A stretch of DNA of 64,000 bases from Streptomyces sp. HUAS CB01 (GTDB lineage: Bacteria; Actinomycetota; Actinomycetes; Streptomycetales; Streptomycetaceae), in NCBI RefSeq assembly GCF_030406905.1, contig NZ_CP129137.1:1420001-1484000 (forward strand), in the 5' to 3' direction. Shown here piece after piece: positions 19,642 through 28,096 of this stretch (positions are counted from its first letter, which is position 1; each line of letters starts with the position of its first letter). Below the pieces are notes generated by a model. It had not been told where the DNA came from and made no database searches. It saw only the letters and a program-made list of their open reading frames with translations. The position numbers and the translations under genes are program-made.

Positions 19642-20307
19642 TCACGCCGAGTGCAGACCGTCCAGGTCCTCGTCCAGGTCCTCCTCGTCGAAGACGGAGC
19701 TGACGTCGAAGCGGCAGACGACGCGCTCCGGATCCGCCTGGTCGAAGGGAGTGCTGAGCCATTCGCCGGGCTCGGGGAGGTCGTCGACGGCGGCCACCCA
19801 CAGCGTGGAGTCGCCCTCCTCCAGACCGAACTCCTTGTGCCGCGACGCGATCTCGTCCGGCTCGAACTCGCCGAACAGCACCCCGAGCGCGGCGTGCACA
19901 CTCGCCCCCACGACCGCCGCCGACGTGTCGTCCGCGGCCTCGTCCCGGTCGAGGTCCGCGACCCGCTGGGCCTGGGCGAGCAGCCGCTGAGGCTCCACGA
20001 CGGCGTAGTCGCGGCGGATGAGAACACTCAGCGCGTTCGGTTCGTCCGGCCCCGTGTAGGGCGGCATGGAGTCGTCCGCGCCGGGGATCTCGAAGGGGGT
20101 GACTTCGTCGTAGCGGTCGTAGAGCCGCTCGTCGTACGCCTCTGCCGCGGCGGCAAGGGCGTTGAAGGCTGCGTACACCGCCGGGTCGTCCTCTCCCGTG
20201 CGGCGTTCGACCGCTTCGAGGTGGCGGTCCAGCGCGGCTTTCACCGCCTCGGCGGCGGCGCGGACCTCGGCAGCCGTGGGCTGCGCAGGAGCGGATGCAT
20301 CAGACAT
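19642..20307 (-). CDS. conserved hypothetical acidic protein
   Basis: A 221-aa acidic, mostly helical protein. I do not recognise a named domain. The N-terminal 70 residues look like a helical bundle (EVRAAAEAVKAALDRHLEAVE), the middle contains LSVLIRRDYAVVEPQRLLAQA, and the C-terminus is Asp/Glu-rich. No transmembrane segment or metal motif is seen. ATG 20307 is preceded by TAGCGT with a 7-nt gap, suggesting leaderless transcription. It is divergent from the DUF5703 gene with only 47 bp between. Confidence 0.75.
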   Translation of the reverse strand: MSDASAPAQPTAAEVRAAAEAVKAALDRHLEAVERRTGEDDPAVYAAFNALAAAAEAYDERLYDRYDEVTPFEIPGADDSMPPYTGPDEPNALSVLIRRDYAVVEPQRLLAQAQRVADLDRDEAADDTSAAVVGASVHAALGVLFGEFEPDEIASRHKEFGLEEGDSTLWVAAVDDLPEPGEWLSTPFDQADPERVVCRFDVSSVFDEEDLDEDLDGLHSA

Positions 20308-20354
20308 AGTGCAGACGCTATCCGTACTCGGCCCGTGCCCGCACAATAGATGCG
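20308..20354. promoter_or_regulatory. compact divergent promoter, likely leaderless
   Basis: Only 47 bp separate two divergent ATGs. Leftward, TAGCGT (20320-20315) is followed by 7 nt and ATG 20307. Rightward, the A/T-rich CACAAT run ends 7 nt before ATG 20355. There is no Shine-Dalgarno on either side. The two promoters must overlap. Confidence 0.5.
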
Positions 20355-20543
20355 ATGCCGGAATACGAATTTGTCGACGTGTACGTGCCTCGTGGGGTCT
20401 CCCGCAAGGAGGCCACCCGTCTGCTGACCGACCATGCCGAATACGGTCACTGGGAGTTGGACAGGCTGACTCTCCTCCGTGACGGCAGCCGCCGTGTGCG
20501 GCTGCGCCGTCGCATCATCCGACAGGTGCGCGCCACTTGGTGA
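20355..20543 (+). CDS. DUF5703 family small protein
   Basis: A 62-aa basic protein highly conserved in Streptomyces (remembered as DUF5703). The sequence MPEYEFVDVYVPRGVSRKEA is followed by a helix, an ELDRLTLLRDGSRRVRLRRR beta/basic region and ends QVRATW. The many Arg residues suggest contact with nucleic acid or an acidic partner, but the function is unknown. No Shine-Dalgarno precedes the ATG, consistent with a leaderless mRNA. A perfect palindrome terminator follows. Confidence 0.82.
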   Translation: MPEYEFVDVYVPRGVSRKEATRLLTDHAEYGHWELDRLTLLRDGSRRVRLRRRIIRQVRATW

Positions 20544-20561
20544 GCGCCTGCCGCACGCAGG

Positions 20562-20595
20562 ACGGAGCGGGCCCGCGATCGCGGGCCCGCTCCGT
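20562..20595. terminator. perfect palindromic bidirectional terminator
   Basis: A 34-bp perfect palindrome: 15-bp arms (20562-20576 and 20581-20595) around GATC. It stands between the stops of the convergent DUF5703 and chpC genes and serves both. Confidence 0.85.
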
Positions 20596-20610
20596 TGTGT
20601 CATCGCGCTC

Positions 20611-21339
20611 TCACGCGGAGGCACGGGCCTTGCGGTAGAGGACGGCTCCGCCCAGCAGCAGGCCGGCGGCCGCGGAGGCCCCCAGGCCGAGCGAGCCGGC
20701 GCCCGTCTGGGCCAGCTCCTCGGTGGCCCTGGGCGGCGTGACCGTGTTGGCACCCGGCGTGTTCGGGGTGGTGGGCTCGACCGGCGTGCCCGGCTCACCC
20801 GGCTCGACGGGCGTCCCGGGCTCACCCGGCTCACCCGGCTCCCCCGGCTCACCCGGCTCACCCGGCTCACCCGGCTCACCCGGCTCACCCGGCTCGACCG
20901 GGTTGTCGCCGTCGTCGCCGTTGCCGCACTCGTTGCCGAGGGCGCCGTTGCCGAGGCCGCCGATCGTCACGCTGTTGCCGCAGGCGTTCACGGGCACGTG
21001 GACCGGCACCTGGACGGTGTTGCCGGAGCCCACGCCGGGCGAGTTCGACGTGCCGCCCTCGGCGTGGGCGCCGTCGTCCTCGCCGTCCTCCGAGGTGTTG
21101 GCGCAGTCGTTGCCGAACGCCGGGTTCAGCGCGCCGATGACGTTGACGGTGTTGCCGCAGACGTTGACCGGGACGTGGACCGGCACCTGGACCGAGTTCC
21201 CGGAGAGCACGCCCGGGGAGTCGGAGGCGCCGCCGTGGGCCCCCGCGCCGCCGTGTGCGTGTGCGTAGCCGCCGCCGAGGGCGAGCACGCCGCCCGCGGC
21301 CGCCACGGTGATCAGGCCCTTGCGCGTGACCTGTCGCAT
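20611..21339 (-). CDS. chpC: long chaplin with sortase signal (ChpC-type)
   Basis: Surface protein that coats aerial hyphae. The 242-aa precursor has a Sec signal (1-28, ending AHA), chaplin domain 1 (about 40-79, Cys61 and Cys79) and chaplin domain 2 (about 99-138, Cys120 and Cys138), each with the SPGVxSGNxVQVPVHVPVN core. A PGE-repeat spacer (150-190) follows, then the sortase motif LAQTG (209-213), a hydrophobic helix and a basic KARASA tail. This is the long chaplin architecture anchored by class E sortase. ATG 21339 has AGGAA 8 nt upstream. The gene next to it is a short chaplin, the chpC-chpH arrangement known in S. coelicolor. BldN-dependent expression is expected from that species but no clear box was found. 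Confidence 0.94.
   Translation of the reverse strand: MRQVTRKGLITVAAAGGVLALGGGYAHAHGGAGAHGGASDSPGVLSGNSVQVPVHVPVNVCGNTVNVIGALNPAFGNDCANTSEDGEDDGAHAEGGTSNSPGVGSGNTVQVPVHVPVNACGNSVTIGGLGNGALGNECGNGDDGDNPVEPGEPGEPGEPGEPGEPGEPGEPGEPGTPVEPGEPGTPVEPTTPNTPGANTVTPPRATEELAQTGAGSLGLGASAAAGLLLGGAVLYRKARASA
20821..20892 (-). repeat. nine-base repeat encoding Pro-Gly-Glu ladder
   Basis: Eight copies of CTCACCCGG (one reads CTCCCCCGG) encode the PGE spacer of the long chaplin on the opposite strand. The unit is three codons, so length changes stay in frame; spacer length probably varies between strains. Confidence 0.9.
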
Positions 21340-21371
21340 AGCTGGTTCCTGCCTTCTGACTTCCGGACTGC

Positions 21372-21443
21372 CCCGGGCGTCGCGCCCGGGAGCGGGGTGG
21401 AATGCGGGCGGCCCCGGAGTGCACGGCGTGCACTCCGGGGCCG
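21372..21443 (-). terminator. hairpins between chpH and chpC
   Basis: CGGCCCCGGAGTGCAC (21409-21424) and its exact complement (21428-21443) give a 16-bp stem with a 3-nt loop, 35 bp past the chpH stop. A second hairpin, CCCGGGCG-TCG-CGCCCGGG (21372-21390), follows. They should end chpH transcription and let chpC be expressed separately. Confidence 0.75.
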
Positions 21444-21477
21444 CCGGGTCAATCCCTCACAGGGGCACGTCGCAACG

Positions 21478-21711
21478 TCAGTCGTTGACGCAGACGTTGC
21501 CGAAGGCCGGGTTCAGCAGACCGATCACGGAGATCGTGTTGCCACAGACGTTCACCGGCACGTGGACGGGCACCTGCACGACGTTGCCCGAGAGCACGCC
21601 GGGGGAGTTCACGGCGGCACCCTGGGCACCCGAGTCGGCGACGGCCATGCCCGCACCCGCGAGAACCAGACCACCAGTGGCAGCCGCAGCAGCGACGACC
21701 TTCTTGATCAT
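21478..21711 (-). CDS. chpH: short chaplin (ChpH-type)
   Basis: Secreted 77-aa amyloid-forming surfactant of aerial hyphae. Residues 1-25 are a Sec signal peptide (IKKVVAAAAATGG..., cleavage after AVA). The mature 50-residue protein is a single chaplin domain with two Cys (56 and 74) in VNVCGNTI and FGNVCVND. Length and sequence match S. coelicolor ChpH as remembered. ATG 21711 has an excellent AGGAGGAAT. It lies upstream of chpC on the same strand but a strong hairpin separates them. Confidence 0.95.
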   Translation of the reverse strand: MIKKVVAAAAATGGLVLAGAGMAVADSGAQGAAVNSPGVLSGNVVQVPVHVPVNVCGNTISVIGLLNPAFGNVCVND

Positions 21712-21789
21712 TATTCCTCCTAGTTGGCAATGCGATCCCAACTGCGGACCGCACACCTGTAACGAGGAGGGGGTAATGGGGCTACTAGC

Positions 21790-21818
21790 GTATGAGCCCA
21801 TTCACTCTTTTCAGTCAA
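21790..21818 (-). promoter_or_regulatory. candidate chpH promoter
   Basis: Read leftward, TTGACT (21818-21813) and TCATAC (21795-21790) are spaced by 17 bp in an A/T-rich stretch about 80 bp before the chpH start. The -35 is good and the -10 weak. A developmental (sigma BldN) promoter elsewhere in 21712-21850 is equally possible. Confidence 0.3.
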
Positions 21819-21939
21819 ATACGCACGCGCGGACGAATGTTGGCGTTTCGTTTCTGCACGGCATTCCCCACCTTACCGGCGGTGACGGACGCGCCGGGGC
21901 ACCGCACCGCGGCGGGGCCCCGGCCTCCGTGCCGCCGGT

Positions 21940-23265
21940 TCAGCTCGCGTCGAGGAAGCGGTCCAGCACCCGGACGCCGAACTTCAGACCGTCGACCGGA
22001 ACGCGCTCGTCCACTCCGTGGAACATCCCGGCGAAGTCCAGCTCCGGGGGCAGCTTCAGCGGGGCGAAGCCGAAGCAGCGGATGCCGAGGTCGTCGAAGG
22101 ACTTGGCGTCGGTGCCGCCGGAGAGCATGTACGGCACGGCGCGGGCGATCGGGTCCTCGGCACGGAGGGCCGACTGCATGGCGTCCACGAGATCGCCGTC
22201 GAAGCTCGTCTCCAGCGCCTTGTCGGCGTGGACGTCCTCGCGGCGGACCCGGGGGCCGAGGAGCCGGTCGAGGTCCGCGAGGAACTCCTCCTCGTGGCCC
22301 GGCAGGAAGCGCCCGTCCACGTGCGCGGTCGCCTGTCCGGGGATGACGTTCACCTTGTAGCCGGCGCCGAGCATGGTGGGCGCCGCGGAGTTGCGGAGCG
22401 TGGCCCCGATCATCTTGGCGATGCCGCCGAGCTTGGCGAGGGTCGCCTCCATGTCCTCCGGGTCGAGCGGGGTGCCCAGCGCGTCCGACAGCTCGTCCAG
22501 GAAGGACCGCACGGTCTTGGTCACCCGCACCGGCCAGGTGTGGCGGCCGAGCCGCCCGACGGCCTCGCAGAGCTCGGTGATGGCGTTGTCGTGGTTCGTC
22601 ATCGAGCCGTGCCCGGCGGTGCCCTCGACCGTGAGGCGCATCCAGTGCATGCCCTTCTGGGCCGTCTCGACGAGGTAGAGCCGGAGGTTCTCGTTGACGG
22701 TGAAGGAGAAGCCGCCGACCTCGCCGATCGCCTCGGTGACCCCCTCGAAGAGGTCGGGGTGCTTGTCGACGAGGTACCGGGCGCCGTACGTGCCGCCCGC
22801 CTCCTCGTCCGCGAGGAACGCCAGGACCACGTCGCGAGGGGGCCTGCGGCCGCTGCGCAGCCGGTCCCGCACGACGGCGAGGGTCATGGCGTCCATGTCC
22901 TTCATGTCCACCGCGCCCCGGCCCCAGACGCAGCCGTCGGCGATCTCTCCGGAGAAGGGGTGGTGGGTCCAGTCGTCGGCGTTGGCCGGAACGACGTCGG
23001 TGTGGCCGTGGATGAGCAGTGCCGGGCGGGAGGGGTCCTCGCCCTCGATCCGGGCCACGGTGGAGGCCCTGCCCGGGTGCGACTCGATGATCCTCGGCTC
23101 CAGACCGACCTCGGCGAGCTTCTCCGCCACGTACTCGGCGGCCGCCCGCTCGCCCGGCCCCGAGTGGTCGCCGTAGTTGCTGGTGTCGATCCGGATCAGA
23201 TCGCGACAGAGGTCGACGACCTCGTCCTCTCCGGAGACCCTCCGGGCGGTGTCCGTCTCGCTCAC
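21940..23265 (-). CDS. M20 family metallopeptidase / dipeptidase-like hydrolase
   Basis: Zinc-dependent amidohydrolase or dipeptidase of 441 aa. Metal-site residues are all present: His88 and catalytic Asp90 in HGHTDVVP, bridging Asp120 in GRGAVDMKD, Glu154-Glu155 in LADEEAGG, and the GHGSM segment of the lid domain. It is of the ArgE/DapE/ACY1 group; the exact substrate cannot be read. GTG 23265 has GGGAGGAAA upstream. Monocistronic, divergent from the tRNA-Leu gene. Confidence 0.9.
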   Translation of the reverse strand: MSETDTARRVSGEDEVVDLCRDLIRIDTSNYGDHSGPGERAAAEYVAEKLAEVGLEPRIIESHPGRASTVARIEGEDPSRPALLIHGHTDVVPANADDWTHHPFSGEIADGCVWGRGAVDMKDMDAMTLAVVRDRLRSGRRPPRDVVLAFLADEEAGGTYGARYLVDKHPDLFEGVTEAIGEVGGFSFTVNENLRLYLVETAQKGMHWMRLTVEGTAGHGSMTNHDNAITELCEAVGRLGRHTWPVRVTKTVRSFLDELSDALGTPLDPEDMEATLAKLGGIAKMIGATLRNSAAPTMLGAGYKVNVIPGQATAHVDGRFLPGHEEEFLADLDRLLGPRVRREDVHADKALETSFDGDLVDAMQSALRAEDPIARAVPYMLSGGTDAKSFDDLGIRCFGFAPLKLPPELDFAGMFHGVDERVPVDGLKFGVRVLDRFLDAS

Positions 23266-23431
23266 GCTGTTTCCTCCCGCTGTCGCTCTGGTGGTCCCTC
23301 ACATCCTCCCCCTCCCGGGGCCGCGCCCCAAGAGCGGCCGCCCGCCGACACACGCCCGTCACGGACGGCGGGCGCTCCCGCTGCCCGGGCGCCGGGAGCG
23401 GGGGCGTGATCGAGCACCTCCGAATGTTTGC

Positions 23432-23437
23432 TATGGT
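23432..23437 (+). promoter_or_regulatory. -10 box of the tRNA-Leu gene
   Basis: TATGGT fits the TANNNT -10 consensus and lies 43 nt before the tRNA, in a local A/T-rich patch. The -35 region is not a good match. Confidence 0.5.
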
Positions 23438-23479
23438 TTTCCACGTCGGAACGGCCCAGGGCCGGGAGACAGACACCTT

Positions 23480-23567
23480 GTCCGGGTGGCGGAATGGCAG
23501 ACGCGCTAGCTTGAGGTGCTAGTGCCCTTTATCGGGCGTGGGGGTTCAAGTCCCCCCTCGGACACCA
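23480..23567 (+). tRNA. tRNA-Leu (anticodon GAG)
   Basis: Class II tRNA with a long variable arm. The acceptor GTCCGGG (from 23480) pairs with CTCGGAC (23557-23563), the D-arm contains GGAATGGCAGACGCG, and the anticodon loop TTGAGGT gives GAG between CTAGC/GCTAG stems. The variable arm is TGCCCTTTATCGGGCG and the T-arm contains GGTTCAAG. Discriminator A at 23564, then genomically encoded CCA (23565-23567). It reads CUC and CUU codons. Confidence 0.95.
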
Positions 23568-23572
23568 CCAGG

Positions 23573-23603
23573 GAACCCCAGCTGAGCTGGGGTTCTTTGT
23601 TTT
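23573..23603 (+). terminator. intrinsic terminator of tRNA-Leu
   Basis: GAACCCCAGC (23573-23582), loop TGA, GCTGGGGTTC (23586-23595), then TTTGTTTT: a textbook rho-independent terminator 6 nt past the tRNA. Confidence 0.92.
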
Positions 23604-23648
23604 GGCCGGGCCGGTGCCCCGGTCGGTACGGGACGAGGTGGGAAGGCC

Positions 23649-24593
23649 GTGGGACGCGGACGACGGGCGGCGCCGGTGGCTCCGCTGCCGCAGCGGGACG
23701 GGATCGACCCGGTGCGGCTCCGGCTGCCCGAGGACCCGGACCGGGTCTGGCCCACCGTGCGGGACCATCTCGTCCACCGCTTCGCGGGCGCGGTCGGGAC
23801 CGAGCGTGTGGACGCCATGCTGCGGGACGGGCGGTTCGTCGGCACGGACGGCCCCGTCGCCCCGGACGAGCCGTACACCGCGGGGCGGTACGTGTGGTTC
23901 CACCGGGACTTCGCGCCGGAGCCGCCGGTGCCGTTCGAGATCGGGATCGTCCACCGCGACGAGTTGGTGGTGATCGCCGACAAGCCGCACTTCCTGGCGA
24001 CCACCCCGCGCGGCAGCCACATCACGGAGACCGCGCTGGCCAGGCTGCGGCGTGATCTGGGACTGCCCGGGCTCCAGCCGGCGCACCGGCTGGACCGGCT
24101 CACCGCGGGGCTCGTGCTGTTCGTCGTGCGGCCCCGGGACCGGGGCGCCTACCAGACGCTGTTCCGCGACCGCCGGGTGCGCAAGGAGTACGAGGCGGTG
24201 GCCCCGTACGACCCGGGCGTCGCGCTGCCCGTGACCGTGCGCAGCCGCATCGAGAAGGAGCGCGGCGTGCCCGCGGCCCGGGAGGTGTCGGGCGAGCCGA
24301 ACAGCGAGAGCCGGATCGAGCTGCTGGAGCGGCGGGGCGGGCTGGGCCGGTACCGGCTGCTGCCGGCCACCGGCCGTACCCATCAGCTGCGGGTGCACAT
24401 GAACGGTCTGGGCCTGCCGATCCTGGACGACCCGCTCTATCCGACGGTGCTCCCCGAAGGGCCGGAGGACTTCTCGCGTCCGCTTCAACTGCTCGCGCGG
24501 ACGCTGGAGTTCACCGACCCCGTCACCGGGGAGCAGCGCCGGTTCACCAGCCGTCTGCGGCTCGCTCAGTGGCCGCGGTCGATCCACTCCTGA
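23649..24593 (+). CDS. RluA-family pseudouridine synthase
   Basis: RNA uridine isomerase of 314 aa. The catalytic Asp149 sits in the family motif HRLDRLTAGLVLF. Other RluA landmarks are IVHRDELVVIADKP and the TGRTHQLRVHM segment near residue 255. No S4 domain is apparent. The target (rRNA or tRNA) cannot be told. GTG 23649 follows GAGGTGGGAAGG. The 3' end overlaps the convergent MBL gene by 28 bp. Confidence 0.9.
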   Translation: MGRGRRAAPVAPLPQRDGIDPVRLRLPEDPDRVWPTVRDHLVHRFAGAVGTERVDAMLRDGRFVGTDGPVAPDEPYTAGRYVWFHRDFAPEPPVPFEIGIVHRDELVVIADKPHFLATTPRGSHITETALARLRRDLGLPGLQPAHRLDRLTAGLVLFVVRPRDRGAYQTLFRDRRVRKEYEAVAPYDPGVALPVTVRSRIEKERGVPAAREVSGEPNSESRIELLERRGGLGRYRLLPATGRTHQLRVHMNGLGLPILDDPLYPTVLPEGPEDFSRPLQLLARTLEFTDPVTGEQRRFTSRLRLAQWPRSIHS

Positions 24594-25195
24594 AGGTGCG
24601 CGGCCTCCACGCCGATCGTGGTCGTCCCGCCGTGACCTGGGCGGACCAGCGTCTCCACGGGGAGCGTGAGCAGCCGGTCCCGGATCGAGTCGATGATCGT
24701 CGGGAAGTCGGAGAACGACCGGCCCGTCGCTCCGGGGCCGCCCTGGAAGAGGGTGTCACCGGTGAGGACGGTGACCAACTCGGGAGCGTGGAGGCAGATC
24801 GCGCCGGGGGCGTGGCCGGGGGTGTGCAGGACGGTCAGTGCGGTGCCGGCGACGGTGAGGGTCTGCCCGTCGGCGAGTTCGCCGTCGGGAGCCCGGCCGG
24901 GGTGGGTCTGCTTCCACAGGGGGAGGTCGTCCGGGTGGAGCAGGATCGGGGCGCCGGTGGCCGCGGCGAGCGCCGGTGCCGCGTCGATGTGGTCGTCGTG
25001 GGCGTGGGTGCAGACGATGGCGCGCAGCTCCCGGCCGCCGAGGGCGGCGATGATGGCGTCGGCGTCGTGGGCCGCGTCCACGACGATCGCCTCCTCGTCG
25101 TCGCCGACGATCCAGACGTTGTTGTCGACGTCCCAGGTGCCGCCGTCGAGGGAGAAGGTGCCGGAGGTGACGAGGTGGTCCACGCGGGCGGTCAC
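24566..25195 (-). CDS. MBL-fold hydrolase coupled to mycothiol formaldehyde dehydrogenase
   Basis: Metallo-beta-lactamase fold protein of 209 aa. The dinuclear metal motif THAHDDH is at 63-69, with further His and Asp in [16 protein letters not shown] and RPGHGG. The glyoxalase II-like layout suggests thioester hydrolysis. Its GTG start overlaps the stop of the S-(hydroxymethyl)mycothiol dehydrogenase gene (GTGA), so an S-formylmycothiol hydrolase role is a reasonable inference; the same order is remembered for mycobacteria (Rv2259-Rv2260). The 3' end overlaps the convergent RluA gene by 28 bp. Confidence 0.88.
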   Translation of the reverse strand: MTARVDHLVTSGTFSLDGGTWDVDNNVWIVGDDEEAIVVDAAHDADAIIAALGGRELRAIVCTHAHDDHIDAAPALAAATGAPILLHPDDLPLWKQTHPGRAPDGELADGQTLTVAGTALTVLHTPGHAPGAICLHAPELVTVLTGDTLFQGGPGATGRSFSDFPTIIDSIRDRLLTLPVETLVRPGHGGTTTIGVEAAHLQEWIDRGH

Positions 25196-26277
25196 AGGAC
25201 CACCACCGAGCGCAGCACGTCGCCGGCGTGCATGCGGGCGAAGGCCTTCTCCACGTCGCCGAGTCCGATGGTCTCCGTGACGAACGCGTCGAGGTCGATC
25301 CGGCCCTGGAGGTGCAGATCGACGAGTGTGGGGAAGTCGCGGGAGGGCAGGCAGTCCCCGTACCAGGAGGACTTGAGCGCGCCGCCCCGGCCGAAGACGT
25401 CGAGGAGCGGCAGGTCCAGCTTCATGTCGGGGGTGGGGACGCCGACGAGGACGACGGTGCCGGCGAGGTCCCGCGCGTAGAACGCCTGCCGGTACGTCTC
25501 GGGCCGGCCGACGGCGTCGATGACGACGTCCGCGCCGAAGCCGCCCGTCAGCTCGCGGATGGCCTCCACCGGGTCGCCGGTACGGGAGTTGACGGTGTGG
25601 GTGGCGCCCATCGTCCTCGCGGTCTCGAGCTTCCGGTCGTCGACGTCGACGGCGATGATGCGGCCGGCCCCGGCCAGCCGCGCGCCGACGACGGCCCCGT
25701 CACCGACGCCCCCGCAGCCGATGACGGCCACGGAGTCCCCGCGGCCCACCTGGCCCGTGTTGACGGCGGCGCCGATGCCCGCCATCACGCCGCAGCCGAG
25801 CAGGCCCGCCGTGGCCGGGGAGATCGCCGGGTCGACCTTGGTGCACTGGCCCGCCGCCACGAGGGTCTTCTCGGCGAACGCGCCGATGCCCAGGGCGGGC
25901 GACAGTTCGGTGCCGTCCGTGAGGGTCATCTTCTGCACGGCGTTGTGGGTGTCGAAGCAGTACCACGGGCGTCCGCGCCGGCAGGCGCGGCAGTGGCCGC
26001 ACACGGCACGCCAGTTGAGGATCACGAAGTCGCCCGGCTCCACCTCGGTCACCCCGTCGCCGACCGACTCGACGACACCCGCCGCCTCGTGCCCGAGGAG
26101 GAAGGGGAAGTCGTCGTTGATCCCGCCCTCCTTGTAGTGCAGATCGGTGTGGCAGACCCCGCAGGCCTGCACCTTCACCACGGCTTCCCCCGGTCCCGGG
26201 TCGGGGACGACGATCGTCTCGACCCGTACCGGCTCGTTCTTCCCGGGTGCGACCACACCTTGCACCTGCTGCGGCAT
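25192..26277 (-). CDS. mscR: S-(hydroxymethyl)mycothiol dehydrogenase
   Basis: NAD-dependent, zinc-containing oxidation of the formaldehyde-mycothiol adduct to S-formylmycothiol; related enzymes reduce S-nitrosomycothiol. The 361-aa MDR protein has catalytic zinc ligand Cys42 and His63 (GHE), structural zinc Cys93, 96, 99 and 107, and a [10 protein letters not shown] nucleotide-binding loop. The N-terminus [17 protein letters not shown] and the length match the mycothiol-dependent class. ATG 26277 is preferred to the in-frame upstream ATG at 26319 because of conservation and AAGGGCAGG upstream. The stop overlaps the start of the MBL partner. Confidence 0.93.
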   Translation of the reverse strand: MPQQVQGVVAPGKNEPVRVETIVVPDPGPGEAVVKVQACGVCHTDLHYKEGGINDDFPFLLGHEAAGVVESVGDGVTEVEPGDFVILNWRAVCGHCRACRRGRPWYCFDTHNAVQKMTLTDGTELSPALGIGAFAEKTLVAAGQCTKVDPAISPATAGLLGCGVMAGIGAAVNTGQVGRGDSVAVIGCGGVGDGAVVGARLAGAGRIIAVDVDDRKLETARTMGATHTVNSRTGDPVEAIRELTGGFGADVVIDAVGRPETYRQAFYARDLAGTVVLVGVPTPDMKLDLPLLDVFGRGGALKSSWYGDCLPSRDFPTLVDLHLQGRIDLDAFVTETIGLGDVEKAFARMHAGDVLRSVVVL

Positions 26278-26382
26278 TGCTGGACCTGCCCTTCGTCGCG
26301 CAGTGACGTCGTCACCCACTATGACGTGCGCGGGGGTTGGCCCGTGCGAGCCGGGCGCCGAAAACGCGTCCGCGGGCCCGAA

Positions 26383-26442
26383 GTGCCCGGAGCCAGGGCT
26401 CCGGGCACGGCGAGACCCCCGCCGGTGCCGGCGGGGGCCTCG
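26383..26442 (-). terminator. tandem hairpin terminator after the permease gene
   Basis: Two adjacent hairpins: GTGCCCGGAGC/GCTCCGGGCAC (26383-26408, loop CAGG) and CCCCCGCCGG/CCGGCGGGGG (26416-26437, with outer pairs to 26411-26442). They lie 31 bp past the leftward permease stop. Confidence 0.8.
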
Positions 26443-26472
26443 TCCGGATGGTGCCGTACGGCGGCCGCGGCG

Positions 26473-27936
26473 TCAGACGGACTGACCCTCCGCGGCGATG
26501 CGCCGGACCCTGTTGCGGACCGTGAACCAGCCTCCGACGAGGGCGAGCGCGATCAGCGGCAGGCAGTTGACGGTGGTGCGGCTGATGCCGCCGTCCATCC
26601 ACATGAGGACCAGGACGGAGGCGAGGAAGACCAGCGTGACGATCTGGGTCCAGGGGGCCCAGGGCAGCCGGTACGCCGGGCGGGTGAGGCGGCCTTCCTT
26701 GGCGCGGTTCACGAACAGCAGCGAGCAGACCATGATCATGCCCCAGGTGCCGATGATGCCGATGGAGGCGAAGTTCAGCACCAGTTCGAAGGCGTCACCC
26801 GGCATCACGTAGTTCAGGAAGACGCCGACGATGCCGAAGCCCGCGGTGAGCAGGATGCCGCCGTAGGGGACGCCGCCCTTGTTCATCACGCCCGTGAACT
26901 TGGGGGCGGAACCCGAGATCGACATCGAGCGCAGGATCCGGCCGGTGGAGTAGAGGCCGGAGTTCAGGCTGGAGAGGGCGGCGGTGAGCACGACGAGGTT
27001 CATGATGCTCGCGGCGCCGGGGATGCCGAGCTTGTTGAAGACGGTGACGAAGGGGCTCTGGTCGCCGGTGAAGGCCGTGTAGGGCAGCAGCAGGGAGAGC
27101 AGCACCACGGAGCCGACGTAGAACAGGGCGACGCGCCACATGATCGAGTTGATCGCCTTCGGCATGATCTTCTCGGGGTTCTCGGTCTCACCGGCGGCGA
27201 CGCCGCACAGCTCGACGGAGGCGTAGGCGAAGACGACGCCCTGGATGAGCAGCAGCATCGGCATGACGCCGCTCGGGAAGACGCCGCCGTTGTCCGTGAT
27301 GGTGGACAGGCCCGGGGTGTGTCCGCCGACGTCGTGCTGCGTGACGACGAGGAAGATGCCGATCAGCATGAAGAGCACCAGCGCGCCGACCTTGATGATC
27401 GCGAACCAGAACTCCATCTCGCCGAAGTACTTCACCGAGATCAGGTTGGCGGTGAGGACCACGGCGAGGGCGATCAGCGCGAGGACCCACTGCGGGACGT
27501 CGCTGAACGCCGACCAGTAGTGGGCGAAGACCGCGGCGGCGGTGATGTCCGCGATGGCGGTGGTCGACCAGTTGAGGAAGTACAGCCAGCCCGCCGTGAA
27601 GGCGCCCTTCTCGCCCATGAACTCACGGGCGTAGGAGACGAAGGCGCCGGAGGAGGGCCGGTAGAGGACCAGTTCGCCGAGCGCGCGGACGACGAAGAAC
27701 GCGAAGACGCCGCAGAGGGCGTAGGCGATGAAGAGCGACGGGCCGGCGCTGGCCATCCGGCCACCCGCTCCGAGGAAGAGGCCCGTACCGATGGCGCCGC
27801 CGATGGCGATCATGTTGATGTGCCGCGACTTGAGGTCCTTGCGGTACCCGGCGTCTCCGGCGTCCACGTGGGGGGTGCCGGTGGCCGGGGTTCCGGCGAC
27901 AGGCGTATCGGCCGCAGTCATGGTGCGGTCACTCAT
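26473..27936 (-). CDS. amino acid permease (AnsP/GABA-permease type)
   Basis: APC-superfamily proton-coupled amino acid importer of 487 aa with about 12 transmembrane helices. The first helix carries the substrate-binding GGAIGTGLFLGAG and the preceding LKSRHINMIAIGG loop typical of the AAT family. Further signatures are GAFVSYAREFMG and the VELCGVAAGETENPEK loop. The sequence is closest in memory to L-asparagine permeases, but related lysine, proline and GABA carriers look alike. ATG 27936 has a weak AAGGCG. Monocistronic with a tandem terminator. Confidence 0.87.
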   Translation of the reverse strand: MSDRTMTAADTPVAGTPATGTPHVDAGDAGYRKDLKSRHINMIAIGGAIGTGLFLGAGGRMASAGPSLFIAYALCGVFAFFVVRALGELVLYRPSSGAFVSYAREFMGEKGAFTAGWLYFLNWSTTAIADITAAAVFAHYWSAFSDVPQWVLALIALAVVLTANLISVKYFGEMEFWFAIIKVGALVLFMLIGIFLVVTQHDVGGHTPGLSTITDNGGVFPSGVMPMLLLIQGVVFAYASVELCGVAAGETENPEKIMPKAINSIMWRVALFYVGSVVLLSLLLPYTAFTGDQSPFVTVFNKLGIPGAASIMNLVVLTAALSSLNSGLYSTGRILRSMSISGSAPKFTGVMNKGGVPYGGILLTAGFGIVGVFLNYVMPGDAFELVLNFASIGIIGTWGMIMVCSLLFVNRAKEGRLTRPAYRLPWAPWTQIVTLVFLASVLVLMWMDGGISRTTVNCLPLIALALVGGWFTVRNRVRRIAAEGQSV

Positions 27937-28096
27937 GTAGGTGTTCGCCTTCGTGAGGGGGTGTGCGGTACCGGAATTGCTCCGGCGGCCTTCCTGCGGT
28001 GCGGAGGTGGGTCACCGCGGCGAGGCAGGGCGGGCGCAGACGGCCCGACACCACATGGTCAGGGCAACCCTGGGATTTTGGCAGTGGCGAACCTCA

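Noticed and set aside
20821..20892. Regularly spaced repeats that could suggest a CRISPR array
   Set aside because: The 9-bp units are contiguous without spacers and are in-frame codons of the chaplin spacer.
24566..25195. Beta-lactamase or lactonase annotation for the MBL gene
   Set aside because: Coupling to the mycothiol formaldehyde dehydrogenase favours a thioester hydrolase; nothing in the sequence supports beta-lactam hydrolysis.
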